Source: an uncultured Porphyromonas sp. (GTDB taxonomy: Bacteria > Bacteroidota > Bacteroidia > Bacteroidales > Porphyromonadaceae). From it: a stretch of DNA of 64,000 nucleotides. The position numbers and the translations under genes were made by a program. The stretch is taken from positions 1 to 64,000 of the forward strand of contig NZ_CAJPPN010000006.1 of assembly GCF_905372525.1 (NCBI RefSeq), given 5' to 3'. This document shows, in pieces, positions 18,280 to 25,942 of the stretch. The notes beneath the pieces were generated by a model. The model worked only from the letters and a program-made list of their open reading frames with translations. It made no database searches and was not told the DNA's origin. Positions within the stretch are counted from its first letter, which is position 1. Every line of letters begins with the position of its first letter.

Positions 18280-18378
18280 GGGGGAAGAGTGTACACGCAG
18301 GTACACTATTCTGTACACGCGTGTACACAACTGTATACACACGTGTACACATATGTCCTCTCGGTATGTCCTAGGGGA
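18280..18378 (-). repeat. Family-A phased-palindrome element, copy 1
   Basis: Three 16-bp quasi-palindromes start at 18289, 18311 and 18333, exactly 22 bp apart: GTGTACACGCAGGTAC, CTGTACACGCGTGTAC and GTATACACACGTGTAC. Read on the minus strand, the preceding flank contains GGACATACCGAGAGG (18361-18375 region), partly matching the flank of other copies. It is in the reverse orientation to copies 2 and 4. Confidence 0.9.
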
Positions 18379-18653
18379 GGGGATATTTCGCCTTCGTAGT
18401 AGGCATCACCATACGAGTCACAGGGTACAGCTAGGGGAGGGCAGGAGCCCGTATAGCCCGAGGTGGCATTCAGCTCGCCCCGATCCCTAGACCATGAGTC
18501 GTACTGTGGAGTGGAATGTAAAGATGAGGAGTGGCGCAGGAGGATAGTATGTGAGCGGGGAAAAAAGTGTAATTTTACGGCAAGTAGGTGGGACAAGTCC
18601 ACGTAGTACATCGTCGCTGTCCTGCCGATGAACCTCTTAATTAGGCTATAGAT

Positions 18654-19334
18654 ATGAAGATCTTCCTCAGCATCTGCACCCTTGCCCTTGGACTCTGTCT
18701 GACCTCCTGCGATCTGTCTATGCTCTCCAATCGTGGTGAGACCAACCGCATCGAGCGTGGTATGACCAAGCGCGAGGTATCGAATATCCTAGGATCTCCC
18801 TCCTACCGTCGCCTCGCCTCCGATGGGGCTGAGGACTGGGAGTACCGTCGTACCAATATCCTCGGAGAGACCTCGGTGGTCGTCGTGACCTTCTATGAGG
18901 ATCGGGTCGTCCGCATGGACTCCTACAGCTCCGACGAATGGGAGCGCCGTCGCTCACAGGGCGACTACCCCCGCTATCCATCTAACCCTACCTACCCATC
19001 TAATCCCCGCTATCCGAGCTACCCGCAGGATCCTCGCTACGACGAGCGCCAGGACAGCGAAGCCTTCGAGGAGTTCCTGAGGGCTATCCTTGACAAGAGC
19101 TTCACCAAGGACAAGATCCGCTTCATCCGAGATGCCGCCCGGCGCAACGTCTTCACCGTGAATCAGACGGCTCGTATCCTACGTCTCTTCACCTGGGACA
19201 ATGAGAAGCTAGAGGTGCTGGAGTCCCTCGCTCCACGGCTGAGGGATAGCTACAATGCCTACAAGCTCGTAGACCTATTCACCTTCTCTAGTAACCAGGA
19301 GAAGGCTCGGCGCATCCTCGGACTCACCCGCTAG
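18654..19334 (+). CDS. BamE/SmpA-like lipoprotein with DUF4476 domain (1 of 3)
   Basis: A 226-residue lipoprotein with lipobox LTSC, C19 being the lipidated cysteine. Residues about 30-85 form a BamE/SmpA-type domain, recognisable by NRIERGMTKREVSNILGSP followed by a WEYR strand. A Pro/Tyr/Ser-rich linker (about 100-130, repeats of YPSNP) leads to one C-terminal DUF4476-like helical domain (about 135-226, FLRAILDKSFTKDKI, VNQTARILRLFTWD, AYKLVDLFTF). It is the first of three tandem paralogues. Envelope localisation is likely; function is unknown. Confidence 0.8.
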   Translation: MKIFLSICTLALGLCLTSCDLSMLSNRGETNRIERGMTKREVSNILGSPSYRRLASDGAEDWEYRRTNILGETSVVVVTFYEDRVVRMDSYSSDEWERRRSQGDYPRYPSNPTYPSNPRYPSYPQDPRYDERQDSEAFEEFLRAILDKSFTKDKIRFIRDAARRNVFTVNQTARILRLFTWDNEKLEVLESLAPRLRDSYNAYKLVDLFTFSSNQEKARRILGLTR

Positions 19335-19359
19335 AGTACACTTAAATACAATACTTCCG

Positions 19360-20370
19360 ATGAATAAAGTACGTCAGATGAATAAATACACATGGGCGGT
19401 CGTGTGCCTCGCCCTCGTCCTCATAGCCTCCTCCTGTGGAGGAGTCGGGAAGGCACGCAGTAAGGTCAATCAGATCGAACGAGGAATGACCAAGGGGCAG
19501 ATCACAGCTCTGCTGGGTGCACCTAAGAACAAGAGTGTCCAGGATGATGGCACCGAGACCTGGGAGTACGTCTACACAGACATCCTATCTAGGCAGTTAG
19601 ATGTGACGGTGACCTTCGCTCAGGATCGTGTCTCCAAGTATGACAGCCGTCAGAGTGTAGTGGAGCAAGATCGTCATGTGAGCTCGGGTCCCGTAGTACC
19701 CATTCCTAGCCCCGTCCCAACCCCAGTACCAGGAGGCTATCCCGACCCTAGGGTGCTGGAGGAGGAGGCTCGAGCCTTCGAGGACTTCTACGGTGAGGTA
19801 CGTCGTATCCCCTTCGAAGAGGAGCGTATAGGCTTCATCCAGAGTGTGGCTCGGCGCAGCCTCTTCACGGTCGATCAGGCTGGACGGCTTATTACCCTCT
19901 TCCACTGGGACGAACAGCGTCTCGCCCTACTAGAGGCACTTGCTCCACGACTGAGGAATGGCTACAATGCCTTCCGCCTGCTGGAGCTCTTCTCCTATGG
20001 ACCAGCCCAGGATCGGGCTCGCCAGATCCTAGAGCGTGTGCCTCCCCTACCTAGGGAGTATGACCCACGCTATGGTGGACAGGTAGAGCCAAGGGAGAGC
20101 TTCGAGGAGCTCGTGAGTGCTGTAGAGCGACAGACTTGGGATAAGGACAAGATCCGCTATATCCAGGACGCCTCCCGGCACCGCTCGTACACGGTCGCAC
20201 AGGTTGGGCACCTGCTGAAACTCTTCACCTGGGACAAGGAAAAACTACAGGTACTGGAGATCCTCGCTCCACAGATACGGGATGGCTACAATGCCTACCG
20301 CCTAGTCGACTCCTTTGACTTTATCTCGGCCAAGGAACAGGCTCGCCGTATCCTAGGTCTCGCAGAATAA
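19360..20370 (+). CDS. BamE/SmpA-like lipoprotein with two DUF4476 domains (2 of 3)
   Basis: A 336-residue lipoprotein with lipobox ASSC (C26). The start could also be M7 at 19378, because ATGAATAAA occurs twice and the second gives a more normal signal peptide. A BamE-like domain (about 35-95; NQIERGMTKGQITALLGAP) and a Pro/Val-rich linker are followed by two DUF4476-like domains at about 128-225 and 245-336. The second is closer to the domain of the preceding gene (KDKIRYIQDASRH, LLKLFTWDKEKLQVLE), which suggests domain duplication and exchange within the array. It begins 25 bases after gene 1. Confidence 0.8.
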   Translation: MNKVRQMNKYTWAVVCLALVLIASSCGGVGKARSKVNQIERGMTKGQITALLGAPKNKSVQDDGTETWEYVYTDILSRQLDVTVTFAQDRVSKYDSRQSVVEQDRHVSSGPVVPIPSPVPTPVPGGYPDPRVLEEEARAFEDFYGEVRRIPFEEERIGFIQSVARRSLFTVDQAGRLITLFHWDEQRLALLEALAPRLRNGYNAFRLLELFSYGPAQDRARQILERVPPLPREYDPRYGGQVEPRESFEELVSAVERQTWDKDKIRYIQDASRHRSYTVAQVGHLLKLFTWDKEKLQVLEILAPQIRDGYNAYRLVDSFDFISAKEQARRILGLAE

Positions 20371-20389
20371 ACCCCACAGGATAGATCCT

Positions 20390-21085
20390 ATGAAGAGATA
20401 TGCTTTGATGTTTATTGTCCTCGTGGCGGGGGTGCTTGCTCTCTCCTCCTGCTCTACTATTGGCCCTAAGCAGGTCGCTGCTCGTAAGGTGACCAAAGGG
20501 ATGACTCAGAGACAGGTGTGTGCCCTCCTCGGAGAGCCGAGTGGCAAGGATGTAGCAGGCAACCGAGAGATCTGGTCATACTACTTCAGTGGCATCAGTA
20601 GCTCCCTAACCGCCGAAGCTACTTTCCTAAAGGATACCCTAGTGCGCTACCGCTTCATCGAAGGAGAGGGACCTAGATATTATCTCGATAAACGCTCGCC
20701 CCAGCCCCCTGCAGTCCAGCAGAGCCCCACTCCAATTCCAGTTCCTATTCCCCAGCAATCAGTGCGGGAGCGGAGATACAACGAGGAGGAGCGAGCCTTC
20801 AATGACTTCCTTCGTCAGATGTCTGGTATGCCCTTCCCCGAGGAGCAACTTACTCTACTGAGGCAGACTTCGCAGCGCTGTACCTACTCTGTGAAGCAAG
20901 CGATACAGATATTGGGTATCTTCGACTTCGAGGACGAACAGCTCAATGCCCTACGGATTATTGCTCCGAGACTAAGGAGTGGCTATAGTATTGGTCGCCT
21001 ACTTGAGTTCTTTGACGAGGGGCCTGATCGTGATGAAGCGAGCCGGATCCTAGAGCAAGGCTCTAGGATGTCTCCTCAGAGGTAG
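20390..21085 (+). CDS. BamE/SmpA-like lipoprotein with DUF4476 domain (3 of 3)
   Basis: A 231-residue lipoprotein with lipobox LSSC (C21). The BamE-like domain (about 28-90; RKVTKGMTQRQVCALLGEP) is more diverged than in the two preceding genes. A Pro/Gln-rich linker containing PTPIPVPIP is followed by one DUF4476-like domain (about 135-225). It follows gene 2 by 19 bases and ends at a strong bidirectional terminator, so the three genes probably form one operon. Confidence 0.8.
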   Translation: MKRYALMFIVLVAGVLALSSCSTIGPKQVAARKVTKGMTQRQVCALLGEPSGKDVAGNREIWSYYFSGISSSLTAEATFLKDTLVRYRFIEGEGPRYYLDKRSPQPPAVQQSPTPIPVPIPQQSVRERRYNEEERAFNDFLRQMSGMPFPEEQLTLLRQTSQRCTYSVKQAIQILGIFDFEDEQLNALRIIAPRLRSGYSIGRLLEFFDEGPDRDEASRILEQGSRMSPQR

Positions 21086-21098
21086 CGACGGCACTATA

Positions 21099-21158
21099 CC
21101 TACGATACAGTAGAGCCCCCACTGACCGAGGTCAGTGGGGGCTCTACTGTATCGTAGG
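21099..21158. terminator. Bidirectional terminator with a perfect 28-bp inverted repeat
   Basis: The arms 21099-21126 and 21131-21158 are perfectly complementary over 28 bp with a 4-base CGAG loop. The core is AGAGCCCCCACTGAC / GTCAGTGGGGGCTCT. It sits between the convergent lipoprotein operon and rnhB. Confidence 0.9.
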
Positions 21159-21168
21159 GCGGGATACT

Positions 21169-21774
21169 CTAGCGGATGGCGAAGGTCTTCCGGTGAATGG
21201 GGGTGAGGCCAAGCCTACGGATAGCCTCCTTGTGCGCTGGGGTTGGGTAACCCTTGTGCACCTCTAGTCCATAGCCGGGATATTCGGTAGCTAGGCGAAG
21301 CATTAGGGCATCTCGGTGGGTCTTGGCTAGTACCGAGGCAGCGGCGATACTGGTGTACTTGCCATCACCTCCTACGATACACTCGTGGGGAATATCCGAG
21401 TAAGGGGTGAAGCGATTACCATCAATGAGTAGGAGCTGGGGACGAAGGATAAGGTCGTCGATAGCTCGGTGCATCGCTAGGAAGGAAGCCCGCAGGACGT
21501 TGATCTGGTCGATCTCCTCAGGGGATACACTTCCTACTCCCCATGCTAGAGCCTCCTGCTCGATAATGGGGCGTAGGAGCTCTCGCTGCCGCTCTGTCAG
21601 CTGCTTGGAGTCGTTGAGTAGGGGATGAGAGAAGCCCTCGGGGAGGATCACTGCAGCAGCCACCACGGGCCCAGCCAGACAGCCACGACCAGCTTCGTCA
21701 CAGCCACACTCGATGAGTCCTTCGTGGCCGAAGGTAGGGATTAGGGGCGTGTGTACCTTTGCTTGCCTAGCCAT
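21169..21774 (-). CDS. rnhB: Ribonuclease HII
   Basis: A 201-residue enzyme that nicks RNA-DNA hybrids and removes misincorporated ribonucleotides. The catalytic acids are visible: D26 and E27 in GCDEAGRG, D118 in LLIDGN and D155 in KTHRDALM. It starts 4 bases after the sufS stop codon and is surely cotranscribed with it. Confidence 0.95.
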   Translation of the reverse strand: MARQAKVHTPLIPTFGHEGLIECGCDEAGRGCLAGPVVAAAVILPEGFSHPLLNDSKQLTERQRELLRPIIEQEALAWGVGSVSPEEIDQINVLRASFLAMHRAIDDLILRPQLLLIDGNRFTPYSDIPHECIVGGDGKYTSIAAASVLAKTHRDALMLRLATEYPGYGLEVHKGYPTPAHKEAIRRLGLTPIHRKTFAIR

Positions 21775-21778
21775 ACAC

Positions 21779-23002
21779 CTAGAGGAGCATCGGGATGACC
21801 CGATGGAGTGCTTCGAAGAAGTAATCTACTTCCTCCCGAGTGTTATACAGCCCAAACGAAGCACGTGCCACAGCCTCGTACCCGTAGCTGTGCAGGAGGG
21901 GCTCGGCGCAGTGATGCCCCGTGCGAATAGCTACCCCCATGTGATCAAGGAGCGTACCTAGATCGAAGGGGTGTATCTTCCCGATCCCAAAGGAGAGTAT
22001 CCCCCCCTTGTGGGGAGCAGTGCCTAGAATGTAGCTCTCTGGGAACTCACTCAGTAGTCGCTCTGTCGCATAGGCTAGGAGCTCCTCCTCGTGATGTGCG
22101 ATGGTCTCTATCCCTAGCCGTTCGACGAAGTCTAGGGCAACGGCGAAGGCGGTAGACCCGACATAGTCAGGTGTGCCTGCCTCGAACTTGAAGGGGAGTA
22201 CATTGTATGTCGTCTTCTCGAAGCTTACTTTTTCGATCATCTCTCCCCCTCCCATGTATGGGGGCATCAGCTCCAGTACCTCGGGACGACCCCAGAGGGC
22301 TCCGATACCCACTGGCCCGTAGATCTTGTGCGCACTGAATGCGTAGAAGTCCGCCCCTATCTCCTCTACATTCACCCGAGTATGTGCCACTGCCTGGGCC
22401 CCATCGATGAGGACAAGTGCGCCCACCTCGTGGGCTAGACGCGTGACCTCCTCTACGGGATTGACCGTGCCGAGGACATTGCTGACGTGGGCGACAGAGA
22501 CGAGGCGTGTGCGTGGGGAGAGTAGGCTTCGGTAGGCGGACATATCGAGCTGCCCATCGGGAGTCAGCGGTATGACCTTGAGCTTGGCTCCACGGCGAGC
22601 TGCGAGGAGTTGCCAAGGGACGATATTGGAGTGATGCTCCATCGTGCTGATGAGGATCTCATCACCTTCGCTCAGGAAGAAGGCTTCACCTGCGGAGTAG
22701 GCTACGAGGTTGATGGCCTCGGTCGTGCCTCGTGTGAAGATGAGGCCTTCAGGTGAAGGTGCTCCGATGAAGCGAGCGACACGCCGACGAGCCTCCTCGT
22801 GGCGCTCTGTAGCTAGCTGACTCAGATAGTGTACCCCTCGATGCACATTGGCGTTGGCCGAGAAGTAGGCTTTGTTGATGGCCTCTACTACACAGCGGGG
22901 CTTCTGGGTCGTGGCGGCATTGTCGAGGTAGACGAGAGGCTTGCCATGCACCTCTTGACTCAGTATGGGGAATTCTTTTCTTATCTCTTCTATGTGGTAC
23001 AT
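21779..23002 (-). CDS. sufS: Cysteine desulfurase, SufS type
   Basis: This 407-residue PLP enzyme takes sulfur from cysteine for iron-sulfur cluster assembly. The PLP lysine is K226 in SAHKIYGP and the active-site cysteine is C365 in RTGHHCAEPLL, a short loop typical of type II (SufS/CsdA) enzymes. No other suf genes are in the window. rnhB follows 4 bases later. A -7 box TACTTTTG lies 42 bases upstream. Confidence 0.93.
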   Translation of the reverse strand: MYHIEEIRKEFPILSQEVHGKPLVYLDNAATTQKPRCVVEAINKAYFSANANVHRGVHYLSQLATERHEEARRRVARFIGAPSPEGLIFTRGTTEAINLVAYSAGEAFFLSEGDEILISTMEHHSNIVPWQLLAARRGAKLKVIPLTPDGQLDMSAYRSLLSPRTRLVSVAHVSNVLGTVNPVEEVTRLAHEVGALVLIDGAQAVAHTRVNVEEIGADFYAFSAHKIYGPVGIGALWGRPEVLELMPPYMGGGEMIEKVSFEKTTYNVLPFKFEAGTPDYVGSTAFAVALDFVERLGIETIAHHEEELLAYATERLLSEFPESYILGTAPHKGGILSFGIGKIHPFDLGTLLDHMGVAIRTGHHCAEPLLHSYGYEAVARASFGLYNTREEVDYFFEALHRVIPMLL

Positions 23003-23043
23003 AGGCTGATTTGTCCTAGTCTGTTATACAATTAAAAGCACGA

Positions 23044-23051
23044 CAAAAGTA
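23044..23051 (-). promoter_or_regulatory. Candidate -7 promoter box for sufS-rnhB
   Basis: The minus strand reads TACTTTTG, an exact TAnnTTTG match 42 bases upstream of sufS. Confidence 0.6.
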
Positions 23052-23175
23052 CGTAAAACGAGATTTCTCCTCCTCCAGCCCCTGCTTGGGGGAGCTGAAG
23101 GAGGGTACCATAAGTGTATGGGAGGGATGGAGTGTCGGTCTTAGTATAAGGAGTGGTATGCCCTAGGGGCAGGGG

Positions 23176-23224
23176 GTAGAGGATGTACCTCTACGCAATA
23201 GGGAGCGGAGAGTATACCCCGCTC
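23176..23224 (-). terminator. Weak paired hairpins after the SSB-like gene
   Basis: Two short stems follow the SSB-like gene on the minus strand: GTAGAGG/CCTCTAC (23176-23194) and GAGCGG/CCGCTC (23203-23224). They may end the queC-xth-tsaB-ssb transcript, but neither has a clear U-tract. Confidence 0.4.
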
Positions 23225-23235
23225 TCTCTAGCCAC

Positions 23236-23709
23236 CTAGGCTAGAGGGCCTTCGTCGGGAGTAGGAGCATAGTCGCTATAGCGAGGCTTGGGGGTATCCC
23301 CCCCGGCCCCTTGACCCTGTGGAGGGGGAGATGCGGATGGATCTTTCGACGATGGGGTAGTAGGGACGTCCTCTCTTAGCCGCACCTGCTGACAGACGAT
23401 CTCGGTGATGTGGATGAGGTTACCAGCTCGATCGCTCTCTGTCGCATACTCGATCCGCCCTGCGACGGAGATGGTATCCCCCTCATGCACGTGAGTCTCT
23501 ACGTACTTCCCAGCCTCGCCACGCAGCACTATTCGGTGCCAGTACCTCTGCTCATAGGTCTTGTCGGTGAGACGCTGTGAGAGTAGCTCTCGGGTCATGA
23601 GCCTCAGACGCACCTCGGGATAGTCGGGGGCTAGGTAGCGGACGATGGGCTCGTCTGTGACGATACCTGTTAGGATGACCTGATTGGTGGGGATGGTGGG
23701 GGTGCTCAC
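23236..23709 (-). CDS. Single-stranded DNA-binding protein-like (OB fold), atypical tail
   Basis: A 157-residue SSB-family protein. The OB fold spans about residues 8-112 (NQVILTGIVTDEPIVRYL, YWHRIVLRGEAGKYVETHV, GDTISVAGRIEY). A Pro/Ser/Gly-rich linker leads to the end DYAPTPDEGPLA, which lacks the usual acidic tip ending in Pro-Phe that recruits partner proteins. It may therefore be a secondary SSB or a PriB-like protein. It lies 11 bases after tsaB in the same minus-strand cluster. Confidence 0.8.
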   Translation of the reverse strand: MSTPTIPTNQVILTGIVTDEPIVRYLAPDYPEVRLRLMTRELLSQRLTDKTYEQRYWHRIVLRGEAGKYVETHVHEGDTISVAGRIEYATESDRAGNLIHITEIVCQQVRLREDVPTTPSSKDPSASPPPQGQGAGGDTPKPRYSDYAPTPDEGPLA

Positions 23710-23720
23710 CAGGTGGAGGA

Positions 23721-24419
23721 TTAGCGTCCTAAGACCTTGTTCTTAGCGATGACTGCAACGTACTCCTTGAGGTAGTTGGGCGTCCAGTAGGCTGTATCCA
23801 CAAAGTCCTTAGCCTCATAGTGGGCAGTGGCGAGGGGGATCATTACGGCGGCTTCGGGTGCAAAGCCTTCGTCCCAGACTTCGTAGTCCATCTCGGGCCA
23901 TAGACCTTGCGCCTTGCTGGCACCATTGCCCACGAGGATGTATTTCCCTCGCTGTAGAGGGCAGGCTTGCTCATCTAGTATCAGGGGGGCATCCTCGGAG
24001 AGTCGCTGCCCCTGAGCCGTGAACTGTGCCGTATAGACCTCCATACGCCGTGCATCGAGCATAGGGATAATCGTCACTGGGCTATCCTCGGGGAGCTGGA
24101 CGATAGCTCCCTGAGCGAGGAGCTCGAGCGTATCGATAGCGATGAGAGGGAGCTGTAACCCGAGGCAAAGCCCCTTGGCTAGGGAAGTAGCTATACGTAG
24201 CCCCGTATAGCTCCCGGGGCCAGCACTTACGGCGATCGCTCGGAGTGTGTGCCCATGAGTCTGTGCCTCCCGAAGAACCTCCTCGACCATCGGAGCGAGT
24301 ACGGCAGCATGTCCACCTTCGGGAGTCTCAAGTGCACGCTGGGCAAAGACCTCCCGCCCCCAGCCTATAGCGACGCTACAGCGAGCCGTGGAGGTCTCTA
24401 GGCAAAGTATCATATCCAT
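23721..24419 (-). CDS. tsaB: tRNA threonylcarbamoyladenosine biosynthesis protein TsaB
   Basis: A 232-residue member of the TsaB branch of the ASKHA fold. Its N-terminus reads ILCLETSTARCSVAIGW and a SAGPGSYTGLRI segment is diagnostic. TsaB is the scaffold that binds TsaD for t6A37 formation in tRNA. It is in a cluster with exodeoxyribonuclease III and the SSB-like gene. A TsaC/YciO-type protein, which would act in the same pathway, is encoded about 10 kb away at 33888-34523. Confidence 0.93.
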   Translation of the reverse strand: MDMILCLETSTARCSVAIGWGREVFAQRALETPEGGHAAVLAPMVEEVLREAQTHGHTLRAIAVSAGPGSYTGLRIATSLAKGLCLGLQLPLIAIDTLELLAQGAIVQLPEDSPVTIIPMLDARRMEVYTAQFTAQGQRLSEDAPLILDEQACPLQRGKYILVGNGASKAQGLWPEMDYEVWDEGFAPEAAVMIPLATAHYEAKDFVDTAYWTPNYLKEYVAVIAKNKVLGR

Positions 24420-24447
24420 ATCTGTGTCTGTGGTGTGGTCTGTGACG

Positions 24448-25200
24448 TCAGTCTAGGATGAGCCCTACGGGACAGTGGTCAGAGCCGTAGATCTCCGTGT
24501 GTATGCTGGCAGAGCGAAGACGAGGTGCAAGCCGCTCCGAGGCTACGAAGTAGTCGATACGCCAGCCTGAGTTACGCTCTCGAGCCTTGAAGCGGTACGA
24601 CCACCAGGAATAGATGTCCGTCTGATCGGGGTGGAAGAAACGAAAGGTGTCTATGAAGCCTGCCCCGAGGAGCTCCGTGAACTTACCACGCTCCTCGTCG
24701 GTGAAGCCGGCATGGCGCCTATTGCTCTTGGGGTTCTTCAGGTCAATCTCCTTGTATGCTACGTTGAGGTCTCCACAGATGATCACGGGCTTCACCTGGT
24801 CAAGCCCTACGAGATAGGCACGGAAGGCGTCCTCCCACGTCATGCGGTAGTCGAGGCGCCGGAGGTCGTCCTGTGAGTTCGGTACGTACACCGTGACGAG
24901 GTAGTAGTCCTCGTACTCTAGTGTGATGACCCTCCCCTCAGTGTCGTGGTGGTCAATGCCTATGCCATAGGAGACGCTCTGAGGCTGGTGTCGTGTATAG
25001 ATAGCGGTGCCTGAGTAGCCTTTCTTCTCAGCGTAGTTCCAGTAGCTCATATAGCCAGGTAGATCAGCCTCTAGCTGTCCAGCCTGCATCTTCGTCTCCT
25101 GCAGGCAGACGAAGTCAGCGTCTAAGTCCTTGATGATCTCTGGGAAGCCCTTGGCATAGATAGCACGTAGGCCATTTACATTCCACGAAATAAACTTCAT
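24448..25200 (-). CDS. xth: Exodeoxyribonuclease III (AP endonuclease)
   Basis: A 250-residue exonuclease/endonuclease/phosphatase-fold protein. It shows MKFISWNVNG at the start (N7), the metal-binding E35 in LQETK, a GDLNVAYKEIDL motif and a C-terminal GSDHCPVGL motif. It repairs abasic sites and removes blocked 3' ends. It lies between queC and tsaB with gaps of 62 and 28 bases. Confidence 0.95.
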   Translation of the reverse strand: MKFISWNVNGLRAIYAKGFPEIIKDLDADFVCLQETKMQAGQLEADLPGYMSYWNYAEKKGYSGTAIYTRHQPQSVSYGIGIDHHDTEGRVITLEYEDYYLVTVYVPNSQDDLRRLDYRMTWEDAFRAYLVGLDQVKPVIICGDLNVAYKEIDLKNPKSNRRHAGFTDEERGKFTELLGAGFIDTFRFFHPDQTDIYSWWSYRFKARERNSGWRIDYFVASERLAPRLRSASIHTEIYGSDHCPVGLILD

Positions 25201-25262
25201 TGATTGTCTTTAGTCGTTAGACCTCAGGCGGAGATACTTGATCTCCCCCCGAGGCTATTATA

Positions 25263-25922
25263 CTATTCTTTGTAGGGGGTAGGGTCTATGATCCCTGCCG
25301 CCTGCATAGCCTCTCTACGCTCGATGCAGGTGCCACAGGTGCCACACTGTAGGCTATCCCCCTCGTAGCAACTCCAGGTCTCGGCATAGTCGATACCGAG
25401 AGACTTGCCATGGGCAGCTATCTCAGCCTTCGTTAGGTCGGTATAGGGAGCTGCGATAGCGACATGGTTCCCTGTGCCCTCATAGATCGCCTCGTGCATA
25501 GGACGGATAAAGGAGCTACGACAGTCTGGGTAGATAGCATGGTCACCGAAGTGGTTGGCTATATATACCCGCCTCAGTCCTCTCGACTCCGCTAGTCCAG
25601 CAGCGATAGAGAGCATGATGCCGTTGCGGAAGGGGACGACTGTAGAGGCCATGTTCTCCTCGTCGTATCGCCCCTTAGGGATAGCACCTCCACTGACGAG
25701 GAGTGCACTATGGAAATACTGACCGATGAAGCTGAGGGGGATCACGAGGTGCTCGATGCCGAGACGCTCGCAGTGTAGGCGGGCAAAGGGGAGCTCTCGG
25801 GCATTGTGCTTCGAGCCGTAGTCGAAGGATACTGCTAGTGCAATATCCCTCTGGTATTCGTAGAGGAGGGTCACGCTGTCCATCCCGCCTGAGAGGACGA
25901 TGAGCCCGTGTCTGTCATTCAT
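25263..25922 (-). CDS. queC: 7-cyano-7-deazaguanine synthase QueC
   Basis: A 219-residue ATP-dependent enzyme that makes preQ0 for queuosine tRNA modification. It has the pyrophosphatase loop SGGMDS (11-16) and the zinc-binding cysteines C185, C193, C196 and C199 near the C-terminus. No other queuosine gene is in the window and no preQ1-type riboswitch is apparent upstream. It starts 20 bases after the transporter gene. Confidence 0.95.
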   Translation of the reverse strand: MNDRHGLIVLSGGMDSVTLLYEYQRDIALAVSFDYGSKHNARELPFARLHCERLGIEHLVIPLSFIGQYFHSALLVSGGAIPKGRYDEENMASTVVPFRNGIMLSIAAGLAESRGLRRVYIANHFGDHAIYPDCRSSFIRPMHEAIYEGTGNHVAIAAPYTDLTKAEIAAHGKSLGIDYAETWSCYEGDSLQCGTCGTCIERREAMQAAGIIDPTPYKE

Positions 25923-25942
25923 TCTAGGTGTGATGCTATCTT

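Larger units (their letters stand above)
18014..18653. other. 640-base intergenic region between divergent dapB and lipoprotein genes
   Basis: It contains the dapB promoter box, a family-A phased-palindrome element (18289-18350 core, similar flank to about 18376) and a weak -7-like box TAATTTTA at 18570-18577 ahead of the plus-strand lipoprotein genes. The open frame that crosses the palindromes is rejected as coding. Confidence 0.7.

Noticed and set aside
18026..18490. 154-residue open frame on the plus strand crossing phased-palindrome copy 1
   Set aside because: It reads the palindromes as VHNCIHTCT-type peptide, similar to a frame in copy 2, but the 22-bp period changes frame in every unit and copies 3 and 4 hit stops. 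The similarity is explained at DNA level.
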